A DNA stretch of 32,650 nt from Erythrobacter sp. ANT-B3C2 (GCA_001683845.1 LXQI01000037.1:50868-83517); one strand, 5' to 3'. Shown: positions 24,520 to 32,371, counted from the stretch's first letter. Translations and numbers: made by a program. Notes: a model not told the origin generated them from the letters alone.

Positions 24520-26247
24520 TCATGCCGCCAGCGTGAACGGCTCGATTTCGCCCGAAAGGTACAGCCGTTTGGCCTTTGCACGGCTCAGCTTGCCCGAGCT
24601 GGTGCGCGGCAGGGTGCGCGGGGGCACCAGCTCCACCACGCAATTCATCCCGGTGATGCTGCGCACCTTATCGCGGATCGCATCGCGCAGGCGGATCCGC
24701 TCATCCGGATCGGAGACGCGGCAATGCACCAGCACGGCGGGCGCTTCCTCGCCATTGGCCATCTCCACCGCGAAAGCGGCGATATCGCCATGGTTGAAGC
24801 CGGGCAGCTGCTCCACGGCCCATTCGATATCCTGCGGCCAGTGGTTCTTGCCGTTGATGATGATCATGTCCTTCGCCCGGCCGACGATGAACAGATAGCC
24901 TTGCGCCATGTAGCCCATGTCGCCGGTGTCCAGCCACCCACCCACCAGGCACTCGGCGGTCGCCTCGGCATTGCGGAAATAGGAATGCATCACGCTGGGC
25001 CCGCGGCACCATACGGTGCCGATCTGGTGGTCCCCGCGCCTGTGTCCGTCCTCGCCGCGGATCTCCACCTCCATGTCGGGCAGCGGCTTGCCGCAATTGA
25101 CGATCGCCCGGTAGCGGGCCGGGCGCGAAAGGTCACGGCTGGTTCCCGAGAGGCGCTCCTCCTCCACCAGCTCCACGCGGATGCCCTCGCCTGGCGGCAT
25201 CACCGTCACTGCCAGAGTCGCCTCGGCAAGGCCGTAGCTGGGGGTAAAGGCGCTCGCCCGGAAGCCGGCGGGGGCAAAGCAATTGACGAAGCTCTGCATC
25301 ACGTCCGGCCGGATCATGTCCGCGCCGTTCCCCGCCACCCGCCAGCGGGAGAGGTCGAACCGGTCGGCCACGCTGGACTGGCTGGAGATGCGCCGCGCGC
25401 AGATATCGTAGCCGAAGGTGGGCGAATAGCTAAGAGTCGTGCCCTCGTTGCGGCTGATCAGGTCCAGCCAGGCGAGCGGGCGGCGGGCGAAATGCTCGGT
25501 CTTGAGGTAATCCACGCTCATCTGGTTGGCGATCAGCGAGAGAAAGCAGCCGACCAGCCCCATGTCATGATACCACGGCAGCCAGCTCACGATCCGGTCG
25601 CCATTGCCGACATTCATCATCGTCGCATGGCCGTAAAGATTGTGCAGCAGCGCCCGGTGAGTGACGGTCACGCCGGTGGGAAAACGCGTGGAACCGCTCG
25701 AATATTGCAGATAGCAAATATCGTCCGGTGAGGCTTCGGGCAAGGCGATCTCAGGCGCCTCGCGCTCCGCAAAACTCGCCCAGTCCACCGCTTCGCAGCC
25801 CTGCCGCGCAGCGGCGGCGGCGCTCATCTCGCCCAGCTCGGGCGGATAGAGCAGGATCGTCGGGTCCGCGCTGGCGAGCTGCCCCGCCAACTGGTCGATA
25901 TAGTTCTCCCGGCCACCGAAGGTGGTCGGCAGCGGTAGCGGCACCGGCCAGGCCCCGGCATAGATCGCTGCACAGAACAGCGCTGCGAATTCGGGCGCGG
26001 TATCGGCGATCAGCGCCACCCGGTCGCCCTTGGCCACGCCGCCCGCCACCAGCCGCCGGGCCATCGCCGCCGCATCTGCGCGCATCTGGGCATAGGGGTA
26101 GACGCAGGCGAGTTCGCCGCGCATGTCGTGGAAGTTCAGACCCTTCTCGCTGCCCGCCGCATAGTCGATCGCCTCGACAAAGGTCGAGAAATCGGCGCGG
26201 CGACGCGGCAGGGGGCAATCGTTGGGGGTCGCGATGAGGTCAGTCAT
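24520..26247 (-). CDS. Fatty acyl-AMP ligase (FAAL)
   Basis: 575 residues from ATG 26247. It is an adenylate-forming enzyme with the P-loop-like motif LQYSSGSTRFPTGV (SSGST at 183-187), SWLPWYHDMGLVG (221-233), PSYGLAEATLAVT and WLDTGDMGYM. The hinge/C-terminal part is FIVGRAKDMIIINGKNHWPQDIE, with catalytic lysine K553 in TSSGKLSR. The YHDMGL and NHWPQDIE features favour the FAAL branch over CoA ligases. It activates a fatty acid as the acyl-adenylate and normally passes it to an acyl carrier protein. No carrier protein, polyketide or peptide synthase is nearby, so its acceptor is unknown. The start codon's ribosome site is weak. Confidence 0.85.
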   Translation of the reverse strand: MTDLIATPNDCPLPRRRADFSTFVEAIDYAAGSEKGLNFHDMRGELACVYPYAQMRADAAAMARRLVAGGVAKGDRVALIADTAPEFAALFCAAIYAGAWPVPLPLPTTFGGRENYIDQLAGQLASADPTILLYPPELGEMSAAAAARQGCEAVDWASFAEREAPEIALPEASPDDICYLQYSSGSTRFPTGVTVTHRALLHNLYGHATMMNVGNGDRIVSWLPWYHDMGLVGCFLSLIANQMSVDYLKTEHFARRPLAWLDLISRNEGTTLSYSPTFGYDICARRISSQSSVADRFDLSRWRVAGNGADMIRPDVMQSFVNCFAPAGFRASAFTPSYGLAEATLAVTVMPPGEGIRVELVEEERLSGTSRDLSRPARYRAIVNCGKPLPDMEVEIRGEDGHRRGDHQIGTVWCRGPSVMHSYFRNAEATAECLVGGWLDTGDMGYMAQGYLFIVGRAKDMIIINGKNHWPQDIEWAVEQLPGFNHGDIAAFAVEMANGEEAPAVLVHCRVSDPDERIRLRDAIRDKVRSITGMNCVVELVPPRTLPRTSSGKLSRAKAKRLYLSGEIEPFTLAA

Positions 26248-26378
26248 GATGGTGAAAGGCAGCTCGTCCCCACGCGCTCTACTGGCGCTCAATCGAAGCA
26301 GTCGGCGCCGGTGAATACCGCACGCCCGGTCCAACCTTTTCCATTTGGGAAGGAGTGTGGCAGGATTAAGGCCTTAGT

Positions 26379-27017
26379 ATGAAGCGGGGCAGGGATACCC
26401 GGGATGAACGGGCTGGCCGGACGGGTGCCTCCGACCGCCGCCGCCCCGCGCCCCCGCTGAGCAGCGCCCGGCTGGAAGAGCTGGCACTCGCCTATGTCGC
26501 CCGCTTCGCCACCAGCGCCGCCGGCCTAGAGCGCTACCTCGCCCGCAAGCTGCGCGAGCGCGGCTGGGAGGGCGAGGGTGCCGAGGAGGAGGAGGGGAGG
26601 GCAGCGGACCCGCCCGACCTCGCCGCCATCATCGCCCGCCACACCGCGCTCGGCCATGTAGACGATGCCGCCTATGCGCGCGCCAAGGCCGGCGGCCTGC
26701 TGCGCCGTGGCTATGGCCCCCGGCGGGTCAGCCAAGCGCTGAACCATGCCGGCATCGACGAGGCGATCCGTGACGAGAACGCACCGGGGGAGGGCGCCCG
26801 CCGCCGCGCTGCCCTGGCACTCGCCCGCAAGCGCCGCTTCGGCCCGTTCGGCGCCGCGCCGCAAGACCGCGAACAGCGCGTCAAGCTGCGCGAGAAACAG
26901 ATTGCGGCCATGCTGCGCGCGGGGCACATGCTGGGCGACGCGCGCGAACTGGTCGCCGCGCCCACGCCCGAAGCGGCCGAAGCCTGGGCCGCCGAGGGCG
27001 ATGACGACGAGATCTAG
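26379..27017 (+). CDS. recX: RecX family regulatory protein
   Basis: 212 residues with the RecX three-helix repeat pattern: LEELALAYVARFATSAAGLERYLARKLRERGW, then GHVDDAAYARAKAGGLLRRGYGPRRVSQAL, then a C-terminal helical third. An inserted acidic run (EGEGAEEEEG) lies in the first repeat. RecX binds and modulates RecA filaments. recA is not in the window, so this is the detached arrangement common in alphaproteobacteria. The ATG at 26379 is preceded by TAAGG at 26367-26371. The end overlaps the next gene by 17 bases in another frame. Confidence 0.75.
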   Translation: MKRGRDTRDERAGRTGASDRRRPAPPLSSARLEELALAYVARFATSAAGLERYLARKLRERGWEGEGAEEEEGRAADPPDLAAIIARHTALGHVDDAAYARAKAGGLLRRGYGPRRVSQALNHAGIDEAIRDENAPGEGARRRAALALARKRRFGPFGAAPQDREQRVKLREKQIAAMLRAGHMLGDARELVAAPTPEAAEAWAAEGDDDEI

Positions 27018-27537
27018 CCCCTTGCGCACCATGCCCCTCGCCCTGCTGCTGTTCCCCTCGGCGCTGGCCGCCTGCTCGCCGCAAGCCGCCGCTCCCTCCG
27101 CCGAGCGCACCCCCTCCGCCGAGCGCGCCGCCGCCGCCGCAGAGCAGCCCTCGGTCCACCCCGTCTCGGGCCTGAAGGTCGTCCCGCTCACCGTCGCCAC
27201 GGATGGCCAAACCCATTCCTTCCGCGTCGAACTGGCCGAAACACCGGAGCAGCAGGCGCAGGGCCTCATGTTCCGTGCCGAGATGGGGGCAGACGAGGGG
27301 ATGCTGTTCCCCACCGCCCAGCCGCAGATGCGCAGCTTCTGGATGCGCAACACGGTGATCCCGCTCGATCTCATCTTCGTCGGCCCGGACCGGCGCGTGG
27401 TGAACGTCGCCGCCAACGCCACTCCCTATTCCGAAGACAACATCGTCTCGGAGGCGCCGGTGATCGCGGTGCTCGAACTCAACGGCGGGCGCGCGGCGGA
27501 GCTCGGCATCGGCCCGGGCGCGCTGGTCTCCTGGTGA
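27001..27537 (+). CDS. DUF192 lipoprotein
   Basis: 178 residues from ATG 27001; ATG 27031 is an alternative. The N-terminus is a lipoprotein signal with lipobox LAAC (C25), then an Ala/Ser/Glu-rich linker. The DUF192 core follows, with the family's signature FRVELAETPEQQAQGLMFR, GMLFPTAQPQ and SFWMRNTVIPLDLIFVG. The function is unknown. It begins inside the end of recX and precedes the NDUFA12-like gene, with a strong hairpin in the gap. Confidence 0.8.
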   Translation: MTTRSSPLRTMPLALLLFPSALAACSPQAAAPSAERTPSAERAAAAAEQPSVHPVSGLKVVPLTVATDGQTHSFRVELAETPEQQAQGLMFRAEMGADEGMLFPTAQPQMRSFWMRNTVIPLDLIFVGPDRRVVNVAANATPYSEDNIVSEAPVIAVLELNGGRAAELGIGPGALVSW

Positions 27538-27553
27538 GCGCTGCGTAAAGAGA

Positions 27554-27577
27554 GCGGCGCAAGGCCGCTTGCGCCGC
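27554..27577. terminator. Perfect 10-bp hairpin after the DUF192 gene
   Basis: GCGGCGCAAG (27554-27563) and CTTGCGCCGC (27568-27577) pair completely around GCCG, 17 bases past the stop. It lacks a T-run. It may end the recX-DUF192 transcript or be a processing site before the next gene. Confidence 0.5.
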
Positions 27578-27606
27578 CCCGGCCATCGGCGCTAACGCGG
27601 CGGCCG

Positions 27607-28005
27607 ATGGCATTCTTCGGCAAGATCTTCACTTGGTGGAACGGCGCGACGATCGGCACCGCGCTGTTCAGCGCCATGAAGGGCGAGCAGATCGGCACCG
27701 ATGTGCAGGGTAACCGATACTTCCGCTCCAAGAAGAAGCATGGCGATGGCCGCGAGCGCCGCTGGGTGATCTACGAAGGCGCCAACGATGCCAGCCGCGT
27801 GCCCGCCGAATGGCACGGCTGGCTGCACGGCTCGGGTGACGATCTGCCGGAAAGCAATCTGCCGCCGCCCCGAATCTGGGAGGTGGATTACACGCCCAAT
27901 GCCACCGGCACCGCCTCGGCATACCGACCCGTCGGCGCGCTCGAGCGCGGCGGCCAACGCGCGCGCTCCAGTGGCGATTACGAATCCTGGACGCCCGACG
28001 CCTGA
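27607..28005 (+). CDS. NDUFA12-family complex I accessory protein
   Basis: 132 residues beginning MAFFGKIFTWWNGATIGTAL, with the NDUFA12/B17.2 pattern GEQIGTDVQGNRYFRS, RRWVIYEGANDASRVPAEWHGWLHG, and a polar C-terminus. It binds the peripheral arm of NADH:ubiquinone oxidoreductase in alphaproteobacteria and mitochondria. The main nuo operon is elsewhere. Its stop overlaps the next start (TGATG at 28003-28007). Confidence 0.85.
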   Translation: MAFFGKIFTWWNGATIGTALFSAMKGEQIGTDVQGNRYFRSKKKHGDGRERRWVIYEGANDASRVPAEWHGWLHGSGDDLPESNLPPPRIWEVDYTPNATGTASAYRPVGALERGGQRARSSGDYESWTPDA

Positions 28006-28571
28006 TGCGCCGCGTCGCCGGCCTGATTCTGGGGGCAGCGCTCCTCGCCGCCTGCACGGGCGAGGCGCCCGAGCCTGAGCCCGAGGCGACAAACATTCCC
28101 GAAGAGCTGGTCGAGGCCGCTCCGCCGCCCCCGCCGGTCCCGGACGAGGATGCGATCGGCACCCCCATGGCCGAGCGCGTGGCGACGCTAGGCCTGCTCA
28201 ACAAGCGCAACAACATTTCGCGCGAATTCGAGCTGAGCCCGGGCGAGACCCGCCGCGTGGGCGACGTGGTCATCCGCCTTGCCGCCTGCGAGCGCACCGC
28301 CCCGTGGGAAACCACCAATGAGACCGGCGCCTTCGTCCAGGTCACCGTGCGAGACCGGCCCGACGCCGATTCGCAGCTGGAATGGCGCCGCATCTTCTCG
28401 GGCTGGCTGTTCCGCAACTCGCCCAGCCTCAACGTGGTCGAGCACCCGGTCTACGATGTCTGGGTCAAGGATTGCGCGATGAGCTTCCCCGGCGAGGAGG
28501 ACCCCTCCGGCACACCGGCCGAGTCCGGGGGCGACACCGGAGCCGCAGCCGAAGCCACCAGCGAGGCGTAG
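28005..28571 (+). CDS. DUF2155 lipoprotein
   Basis: 188 residues. A lipoprotein signal (LAAC, C17) is followed by a Pro/Glu-rich linker and the DUF2155 core (about 60-165). The core includes ATLGLLNKRNNISREFEL, VVIRLAACERTAPWE and EWRRIFSGWLFRNSPSLNVV, and ends with HPVYDVWVKDC; two cysteines there may pair. The function is unknown; family members occur beside NDUFA12 genes in many alphaproteobacteria. The last 121 bases overlap the 3' end of aat on the other strand. Confidence 0.8.
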   Translation: MRRVAGLILGAALLAACTGEAPEPEPEATNIPEELVEAAPPPPPVPDEDAIGTPMAERVATLGLLNKRNNISREFELSPGETRRVGDVVIRLAACERTAPWETTNETGAFVQVTVRDRPDADSQLEWRRIFSGWLFRNSPSLNVVEHPVYDVWVKDCAMSFPGEEDPSGTPAESGGDTGAAAEATSEA

Positions 28572-29191
28572 GCTTCGGGCAGGCCCCGCGCAGGACCGGC
28601 AGCTACCGCCCCCGCCAGCAGGCGCAGATAATCGTCACGACTGATGGCCACCGCGCCAACTGACGCGAGGTGTTCGGTCATGAACTGGCAGTCGAGCAGC
28701 CGGTAGCCCGCCCGCCCCAGCAGCACCACCAGCCAGGCGAGCGCCACCTTGGAGGCATCGCGCACGGCGCTGAACATGCTCTCGCCGCAAAACGCGCGCT
28801 CGAAGCCGACCCCGTAAAGGCCGCCCACCAGCGCGCCGCCCTGCCAGCACTCGATCGAATGGGCATGCCCCGCTTTGTGGAGCGCCCGGTAGCTCGCCTC
28901 GATCCGGTGGCTGATCCAAGTCTCCGGGTGGTCCGGGCGGGGCGCCGCGCAGGCATCGATCACCTGCGGAAAGGCGGCGTTGCAGGTCACCGCGAAGCGC
29001 TCCTGCCGGATGGCCTTGGCCAACGAGCGTGAGCAGCGAAATCCGTCGAGCGGGATGATCGCCCGTTCGCGCGGTTCCACCCAATAGACCTCGTCCTGCC
29101 CGCGCGAATCGGCCATCGGGAAAAGCCCGCTGCGATAGGCGTTGAGCAGGAGAGTGGCGGAGATCGGCGACATCGGCGCCCCATGCATCAT
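28451..29191 (-). CDS. aat: Leucyl/phenylalanyl-tRNA-protein transferase
   Basis: 246 residues from ATG 29191 (AGGGG 5 bases upstream; ATG 29188 or 29173 are also possible). Conserved parts are LLNAYRSGLFPMAD, VYWVEPRERAIIPLDGF, GHAHSIECWQGGALVGGLYG, FCGESMFS and LLDCQFMTEHLASVGA. It adds Leu or Phe to proteins with N-terminal Arg or Lys, marking them for ClpS/ClpAP degradation. The last 40 residues or so, in the overlap with the DUF2155 gene, are a low-complexity Ala/Ser tail beyond the catalytic domain. Confidence 0.92.
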   Translation of the reverse strand: MMHGAPMSPISATLLLNAYRSGLFPMADSRGQDEVYWVEPRERAIIPLDGFRCSRSLAKAIRQERFAVTCNAAFPQVIDACAAPRPDHPETWISHRIEASYRALHKAGHAHSIECWQGGALVGGLYGVGFERAFCGESMFSAVRDASKVALAWLVVLLGRAGYRLLDCQFMTEHLASVGAVAISRDDYLRLLAGAVAAGPARGLPEAYASLVASAAAPVSPPDSAGVPEGSSSPGKLIAQSLTQTS

Positions 29192-29240
29192 TCGATCCCC
29201 TGGCCGAACCCGCACGCCCAAGAACTACCGGCGTGGTCGC

Positions 29241-29269
29241 TTGCCAAGCCGCGAGTGCGCCTATACACG
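29241..29269 (+). promoter_or_regulatory. Likely promoter of tRNA-Trp
   Basis: TTGCCA (29241-29246) is followed after 17 bases by TACACG (29264-29269), or after 15 bases by TATACA (29262-29267), ending 15-17 bases before the tRNA. Position is right; the boxes are imperfect. Confidence 0.4.
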
Positions 29270-29283
29270 CCCACACCGCCCAC

Positions 29284-29359
29284 AGGAGTGTAGCTCAGTT
29301 GGTAGAGCATCGGTCTCCAAAACCGAGGGTCGTGGGTTCGAGTCCCTCCACTCCTGCCA
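29284..29359 (+). tRNA. tRNA-Trp (anticodon CCA)
   Basis: 76 nucleotides with a 7-bp acceptor stem (AGGAGTG with CACTCCT), an anticodon stem TCGGT/ACCGA, loop CTCCAAA with anticodon CCA at 29317-29319, the T-arm GGTTCGAGTCC and an encoded 3' CCA. tRNA-Trp often stands directly before secE in alphaproteobacteria; here about 2.8 kb with three other genes lies between. Confidence 0.97.
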
Positions 29360-29583
29360 GCGTTCGCCGGCGAGTTCGATCCGGCCCGGCGTAGCCCGCC
29401 CCGCGAACGGCACGTTCCATGACAAGCGGAACGCCCGGCGCTGTCCCAGTCGCACACCCCAGAGCTGGCGCAGCGTTCAGGGCAGAGGCGAAGGGCAGTG
29501 GCCATCGTCTTGTGCAACGCACAACCGGGGCGTAGCGGTCCCGGCCACCCGCCCCAATCCGCCAGTCTGATCCTGTTGAAAGC

Positions 29584-29805
29584 TCAGGGGCTGACAGGCA
29601 GGTCGTCATCGACTTGATCGAACACGATAAAGGCGACGACTGCGAGGAAGCCCGCGATCGCCAGCAGCACCGGCAGCCGGGTCTCGTCGGTAAGCTGCTC
29701 GGCCTCACCGACAGGGGAGGGCATGCGCTCCACCGCCTCGGCAACGAGCGGGGCAGCAATCAGTCCCATCGCCGCAACCGGCGCCAGCGCAAATCGAAAC
29801 GACAT
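29584..29805 (-). CDS. Small membrane protein of unknown function
   Basis: 73 residues from ATG 29805, with a near-perfect ribosome site GGAGGAAA. A hydrophobic start (MSFRFALAPVAAMGLIAAPL) looks like a signal peptide or helix. A polar middle follows, then a second membrane helix (LPVLLAIAGFLAVVAFIVF) and an acidic end DQVDDDLPVSP. I do not recognise a named family. Small two-helix proteins of this shape are common in sphingomonads. A 16-base palindrome about 70 bases upstream may regulate it. Confidence 0.65.
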   Translation of the reverse strand: MSFRFALAPVAAMGLIAAPLVAEAVERMPSPVGEAEQLTDETRLPVLLAIAGFLAVVAFIVFDQVDDDLPVSP

Positions 29806-30126
29806 CGGAAAATTTCCTCCAGAATGGCCACCGACCCGTATGAGAGCGCTGGCTGACGGTTCCTGCCAGCACAAAGTTTCAACTTTGCCAATGTCTCAGC
29901 GCGCGCTGGACACAATACCGCAGCGGACCCCTGCCGTCGCTGCCGATCGTTGCGCTCGCCGACGAGGGCCGAGCGATCGAAAAGGATCCTGGCGAATCAT
30001 CAATGTCCTGAACCGGGACTGACAGAATTCGGCTTGCGCAATTGTGTCGGATTTCGGGCATTTCGGGAACCAGAGCGGCGAACCGTTCATTACATGCGCT
30101 AGAAGCGACCAAGAGGGAGCAATTTG
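29806..30126. other. Intergenic region with several inverted repeats
   Basis: 321 bases between two divergent small genes. Besides the palindrome at 29872-29887 it holds GCTGGC/GCCAGC (29848-29853 and 29865-29870) and TTGCGCAA (30034-30041). It must contain both promoters; no -35/-10 pair stands out. No longer gene is supported. Confidence 0.5.
29872..29887. promoter_or_regulatory. Palindrome CAAAGTT-TC-AACTTTG, possible operator
   Basis: A perfect 7-bp inverted repeat with a 2-base centre, AT-rich in GC-rich surroundings, about 67 bases upstream of the small membrane protein's start. The form suits a dimeric regulator's binding site; the protein is unknown. Confidence 0.4.
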
Positions 30127-30276
30127 ATGGCCAGCTATACTTTTCGGAGCAGCCGCCCAGACGTCTGGACCATGCCCCGCCCGCACCGCGATGCGAGCCA
30201 ACGCTACCACGCGCACGGCCCCATCCTCCCGATGGAAGAGCCTGGTTTTCTGGCGCGCCTGTTCGGCCGCACCTGA
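30127..30276 (+). CDS. Small 49-residue protein of unknown function
   Basis: ATG 30127 follows GAGGGA (30113-30118) and opens 49 codons to TGA 30274-30276. The peptide begins MASYTFRSSRPDVWTMPRPH and ends with PMEEPGFLARLFGRT. It is basic, with aromatic and proline residues spread evenly. The ending GFLARLFG is an amphipathic helix suited to membrane contact. The composition is protein-like and the start signal is good, so I take it as a real gene. No function can be given. It converges with the symporter gene, with a hairpin between. Confidence 0.6.
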   Translation: MASYTFRSSRPDVWTMPRPHRDASQRYHAHGPILPMEEPGFLARLFGRT

Positions 30277-30310
30277 GCCAGTCAGTTTGTAAACGGCGAG
30301 CCCCGGGGGC

Positions 30311-30331
30311 GCCGGTCACGTCTTGACCGGC
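30311..30331. terminator. Hairpin at the symporter stop codon
   Basis: GCCGGTCA (30311-30318) and TGACCGGC (30324-30331) form a perfect 8-bp stem around CGTCT. It overlaps the end of the symporter gene and lies 34 bases past the stop of the small gene at 30127, so it could serve both. Confidence 0.45.
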
Positions 30332-31830
30332 TTCTCCGGGGTTTCGCTTGCGTGGTCCGGGCCCGCCTTGCGCTCGCCCCTCGCCAACCGGAACACCACG
30401 CCCGAAAGCAGCGCCAGTGCCACCAAGTTGGGCAGCGCCATCATCGCGTTCGAGATGTCGCCCAGACGCCACACCAATTCGCTCGGCTGCGCGGCGCCGA
30501 TGAAGATCACCACGCACCACAGCACCCGCCAGCCGACATGCAGCAACCGCTCGCCCTTCGGGGTCGAACCGGGCACCCGGTCGTACAGGAAGGTAATCGC
30601 CCGTTCGCCGTAATACGACCAGGTGAGCAGGGTGGAGAACACGAACAGGATCAGCGCCACGCTGGCGATTAGCGTGCCTATCGGAACGCTTGCCACCGCC
30701 AGCGGAAAGGCCGCAGCAAAGGCGCCGCTGGTCATGGCAAAGCCGGTCAGGTCGGATTGCCAGGCGTGCTCCACCGGCGCGCCGCCGCCGATGAATTCGC
30801 CCTGCACGGTGAGGATCACCAGCGCGGTCATGGTGCAGATGATGATCGTGTCGATGAAGGTGCCCAGCATCGCCATCCGTCCCTGTTGCTCAGGGTCGTC
30901 GGTCTGCGCCACAGCATGGGCAATCGGGGTGGAGCCCTGGCCCGCCTCGTTCGAGAACAGCCCGCGCGCCACGCCCGCGCGGATCGCCATGATCATCGCC
31001 GCGCCCACAAAGCCGCCGCTCGCGCTTTGCGTGTTGAACGCACCGCCGAAGATGCGCGAGAAGGTCTCGGGAATGTCCTCGATGTTCAGCAGCACGGCGA
31101 TCACCGCCATGACGATATAGGCCGCCGCCATGAACGGCACCACCTTCTCGGCAAAGCTACCGATCGATTTAATTCCGCCGATGATCACGATGAACACCAG
31201 CACCGCGGTGATCAGCCCGGCGAGCCATTCCTCAATCCCGAACAGCTCGTTCATCCCGTCGGCCACCGCGTTCGACTGGATCGAATTGCCCGTCACCAGC
31301 GCGGAAAACAGCGTGCCGATGCAGAACAGCACCGCCAGCCAGGTCCATTTGCGGCCGAGCCCGAGCATGATGTAGCTCATCGGCCCGCCGCGATAGACGC
31401 CCTCGGCGCTGCGTTCGCGATAGCGGATCGCGAGCGAGCCCTCGGCAAAGGCCAGCGCCATGCCGATCAGCGCGGTTACCCACATCCAGAAGATCGCGCC
31501 CGGCCCGCCCAGCGCGATCGCCGTCGCCACGCCCGCAAGGTTGCCGGTGCCCACCTGCCCGGAAAGCGCGGTGGACAGCGCCGCGAACGGGCTGATCTCG
31601 CCCGCCCCGCTGCTCTTGCGGCTGCGGAACAGCCCGGCAAAGGCGCTGCCCAGCTTGAGGATCGGGTAGAACCGCAGCCCGATCATCACCCACAGGCCGA
31701 TGCCCAGCAGCACAATCACCATCGGCGGGAAGGGCAGCACCTGCTCGCCGTTCCACAGCCCCGCCCAGATGAAATCGGACACGTTTGTTACATGATCGAT
31801 CATCCCGATCGACCGTTCGCCTGCTGCCAC
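30316..31830 (-). CDS. AGCS family sodium:alanine symporter
   Basis: 504 residues from GTG 31830 (AAGGGACG upstream); ATG 31803 is an alternative. It is a polytopic protein with about 11 helices and the AGCS signature TGNLAGVATAIALGGPGAIF. Other family parts are YRGGPMSYIMLGLGRKW, RAGVARGLFSNEAGQGSTPI and LLTWSYYGERAITFL. It imports alanine or glycine with sodium. It lies on the opposite strand within the interval between tRNA-Trp and secE. Confidence 0.93.
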   Translation of the reverse strand: MAAGERSIGMIDHVTNVSDFIWAGLWNGEQVLPFPPMVIVLLGIGLWVMIGLRFYPILKLGSAFAGLFRSRKSSGAGEISPFAALSTALSGQVGTGNLAGVATAIALGGPGAIFWMWVTALIGMALAFAEGSLAIRYRERSAEGVYRGGPMSYIMLGLGRKWTWLAVLFCIGTLFSALVTGNSIQSNAVADGMNELFGIEEWLAGLITAVLVFIVIIGGIKSIGSFAEKVVPFMAAAYIVMAVIAVLLNIEDIPETFSRIFGGAFNTQSASGGFVGAAMIMAIRAGVARGLFSNEAGQGSTPIAHAVAQTDDPEQQGRMAMLGTFIDTIIICTMTALVILTVQGEFIGGGAPVEHAWQSDLTGFAMTSGAFAAAFPLAVASVPIGTLIASVALILFVFSTLLTWSYYGERAITFLYDRVPGSTPKGERLLHVGWRVLWCVVIFIGAAQPSELVWRLGDISNAMMALPNLVALALLSGVVFRLARGERKAGPDHASETPEKPVKT

Positions 31831-32145
31831 CCTGTTTCGTCCCTTCGCAGTGCCAATGCGCCCTTCACGCTAGTGCCATGGGGCGCAGGTGACCAGAGCG
31901 AATGAGGTTTGGCAAAAAGCGTGGGCAAACAGCGGGTGCAAACACCGGCCCCGCGCTCTCTTGTCATCGCGCGGCCGGCCCGCTACATGCCGCATTCGCT
32001 TCCCGACATCGGAGCCCACCAGCCCCTCCCGGACCTAGCCCGGGGCGGCGAAGGGCCTATGGCGGAAAGCGTGGTGCCAGACCGGTGTCGAACCCCGAAG
32101 CCGGTCCCGATGTCAGAACCAGATGTCAAACGAGGCAGAGCGACG
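31831..32145. other. Intergenic region upstream of secE
   Basis: 315 bases without a supported gene. The secE frame is open from 31909, but upstream residues do not look like SecE. A hairpin-forming pair GACCGG (32080-32085) and CCGGTC (32101-32106) with a 15-base loop lies in the likely leader and could attenuate or stabilise the transcript. Confidence 0.5.
31961..31989 (+). promoter_or_regulatory. Likely sigma-70-type promoter of secE-nusG
   Basis: TTGTCA (31961-31966), a 17-base spacer, and TACATG (31984-31989). The spacing is ideal, and transcription would start near 31996, about 150 bases before secE. Confidence 0.5.
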
Positions 32146-32340
32146 ATGGCGAAAACCAACCCCGGCGAGTTCATCCGCCAGATCCGCAGCGAGACGAACA
32201 AGGTCGTCTGGCCCACGCGGCAGGAAACCGTTCGGACCAGTATTTTCGTGGGGATCATGGTGCTGATCCTTTCGCTGTTCTTCCTCGCCATCGATTCGGC
32301 CTTCGGCGCAATCGTGCGCTGGCTGCTGACGCTGGTTTGA
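32146..32340 (+). CDS. secE: Preprotein translocase subunit SecE
   Basis: 64 residues from ATG 32146 (GAGGCAGAG upstream). It is a single-helix SecE: the amphipathic part GEFIRQIRSETNKVVWPTRQ carries the conserved WPT, then a membrane helix (TSIFVGIMVLILSLFFLAID). It joins SecY and SecG in the export channel. An in-frame ATG at 32110 would add 12 residues but has a poor ribosome site. nusG follows after 31 bases. Confidence 0.95.
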   Translation: MAKTNPGEFIRQIRSETNKVVWPTRQETVRTSIFVGIMVLILSLFFLAIDSAFGAIVRWLLTLV

Positions 32341-32371
32341 TCCACCCCTTTTCGACACGATAGAGACGCGC

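Noticed and set aside
29360-29583. A gene or second RNA between tRNA-Trp and the small leftward gene
   Set aside because: 224 bases with only a distant CGTTCGC/GCGAACG pair; no frame with protein-like composition and no tRNA-like fold.
31909-32145. Longer SecE starting at 31909, 31987 or 32110
   Set aside because: The added residues do not resemble SecE, and the region contains the likely promoter; ATG 32146 gives the normal short protein with a better ribosome site.
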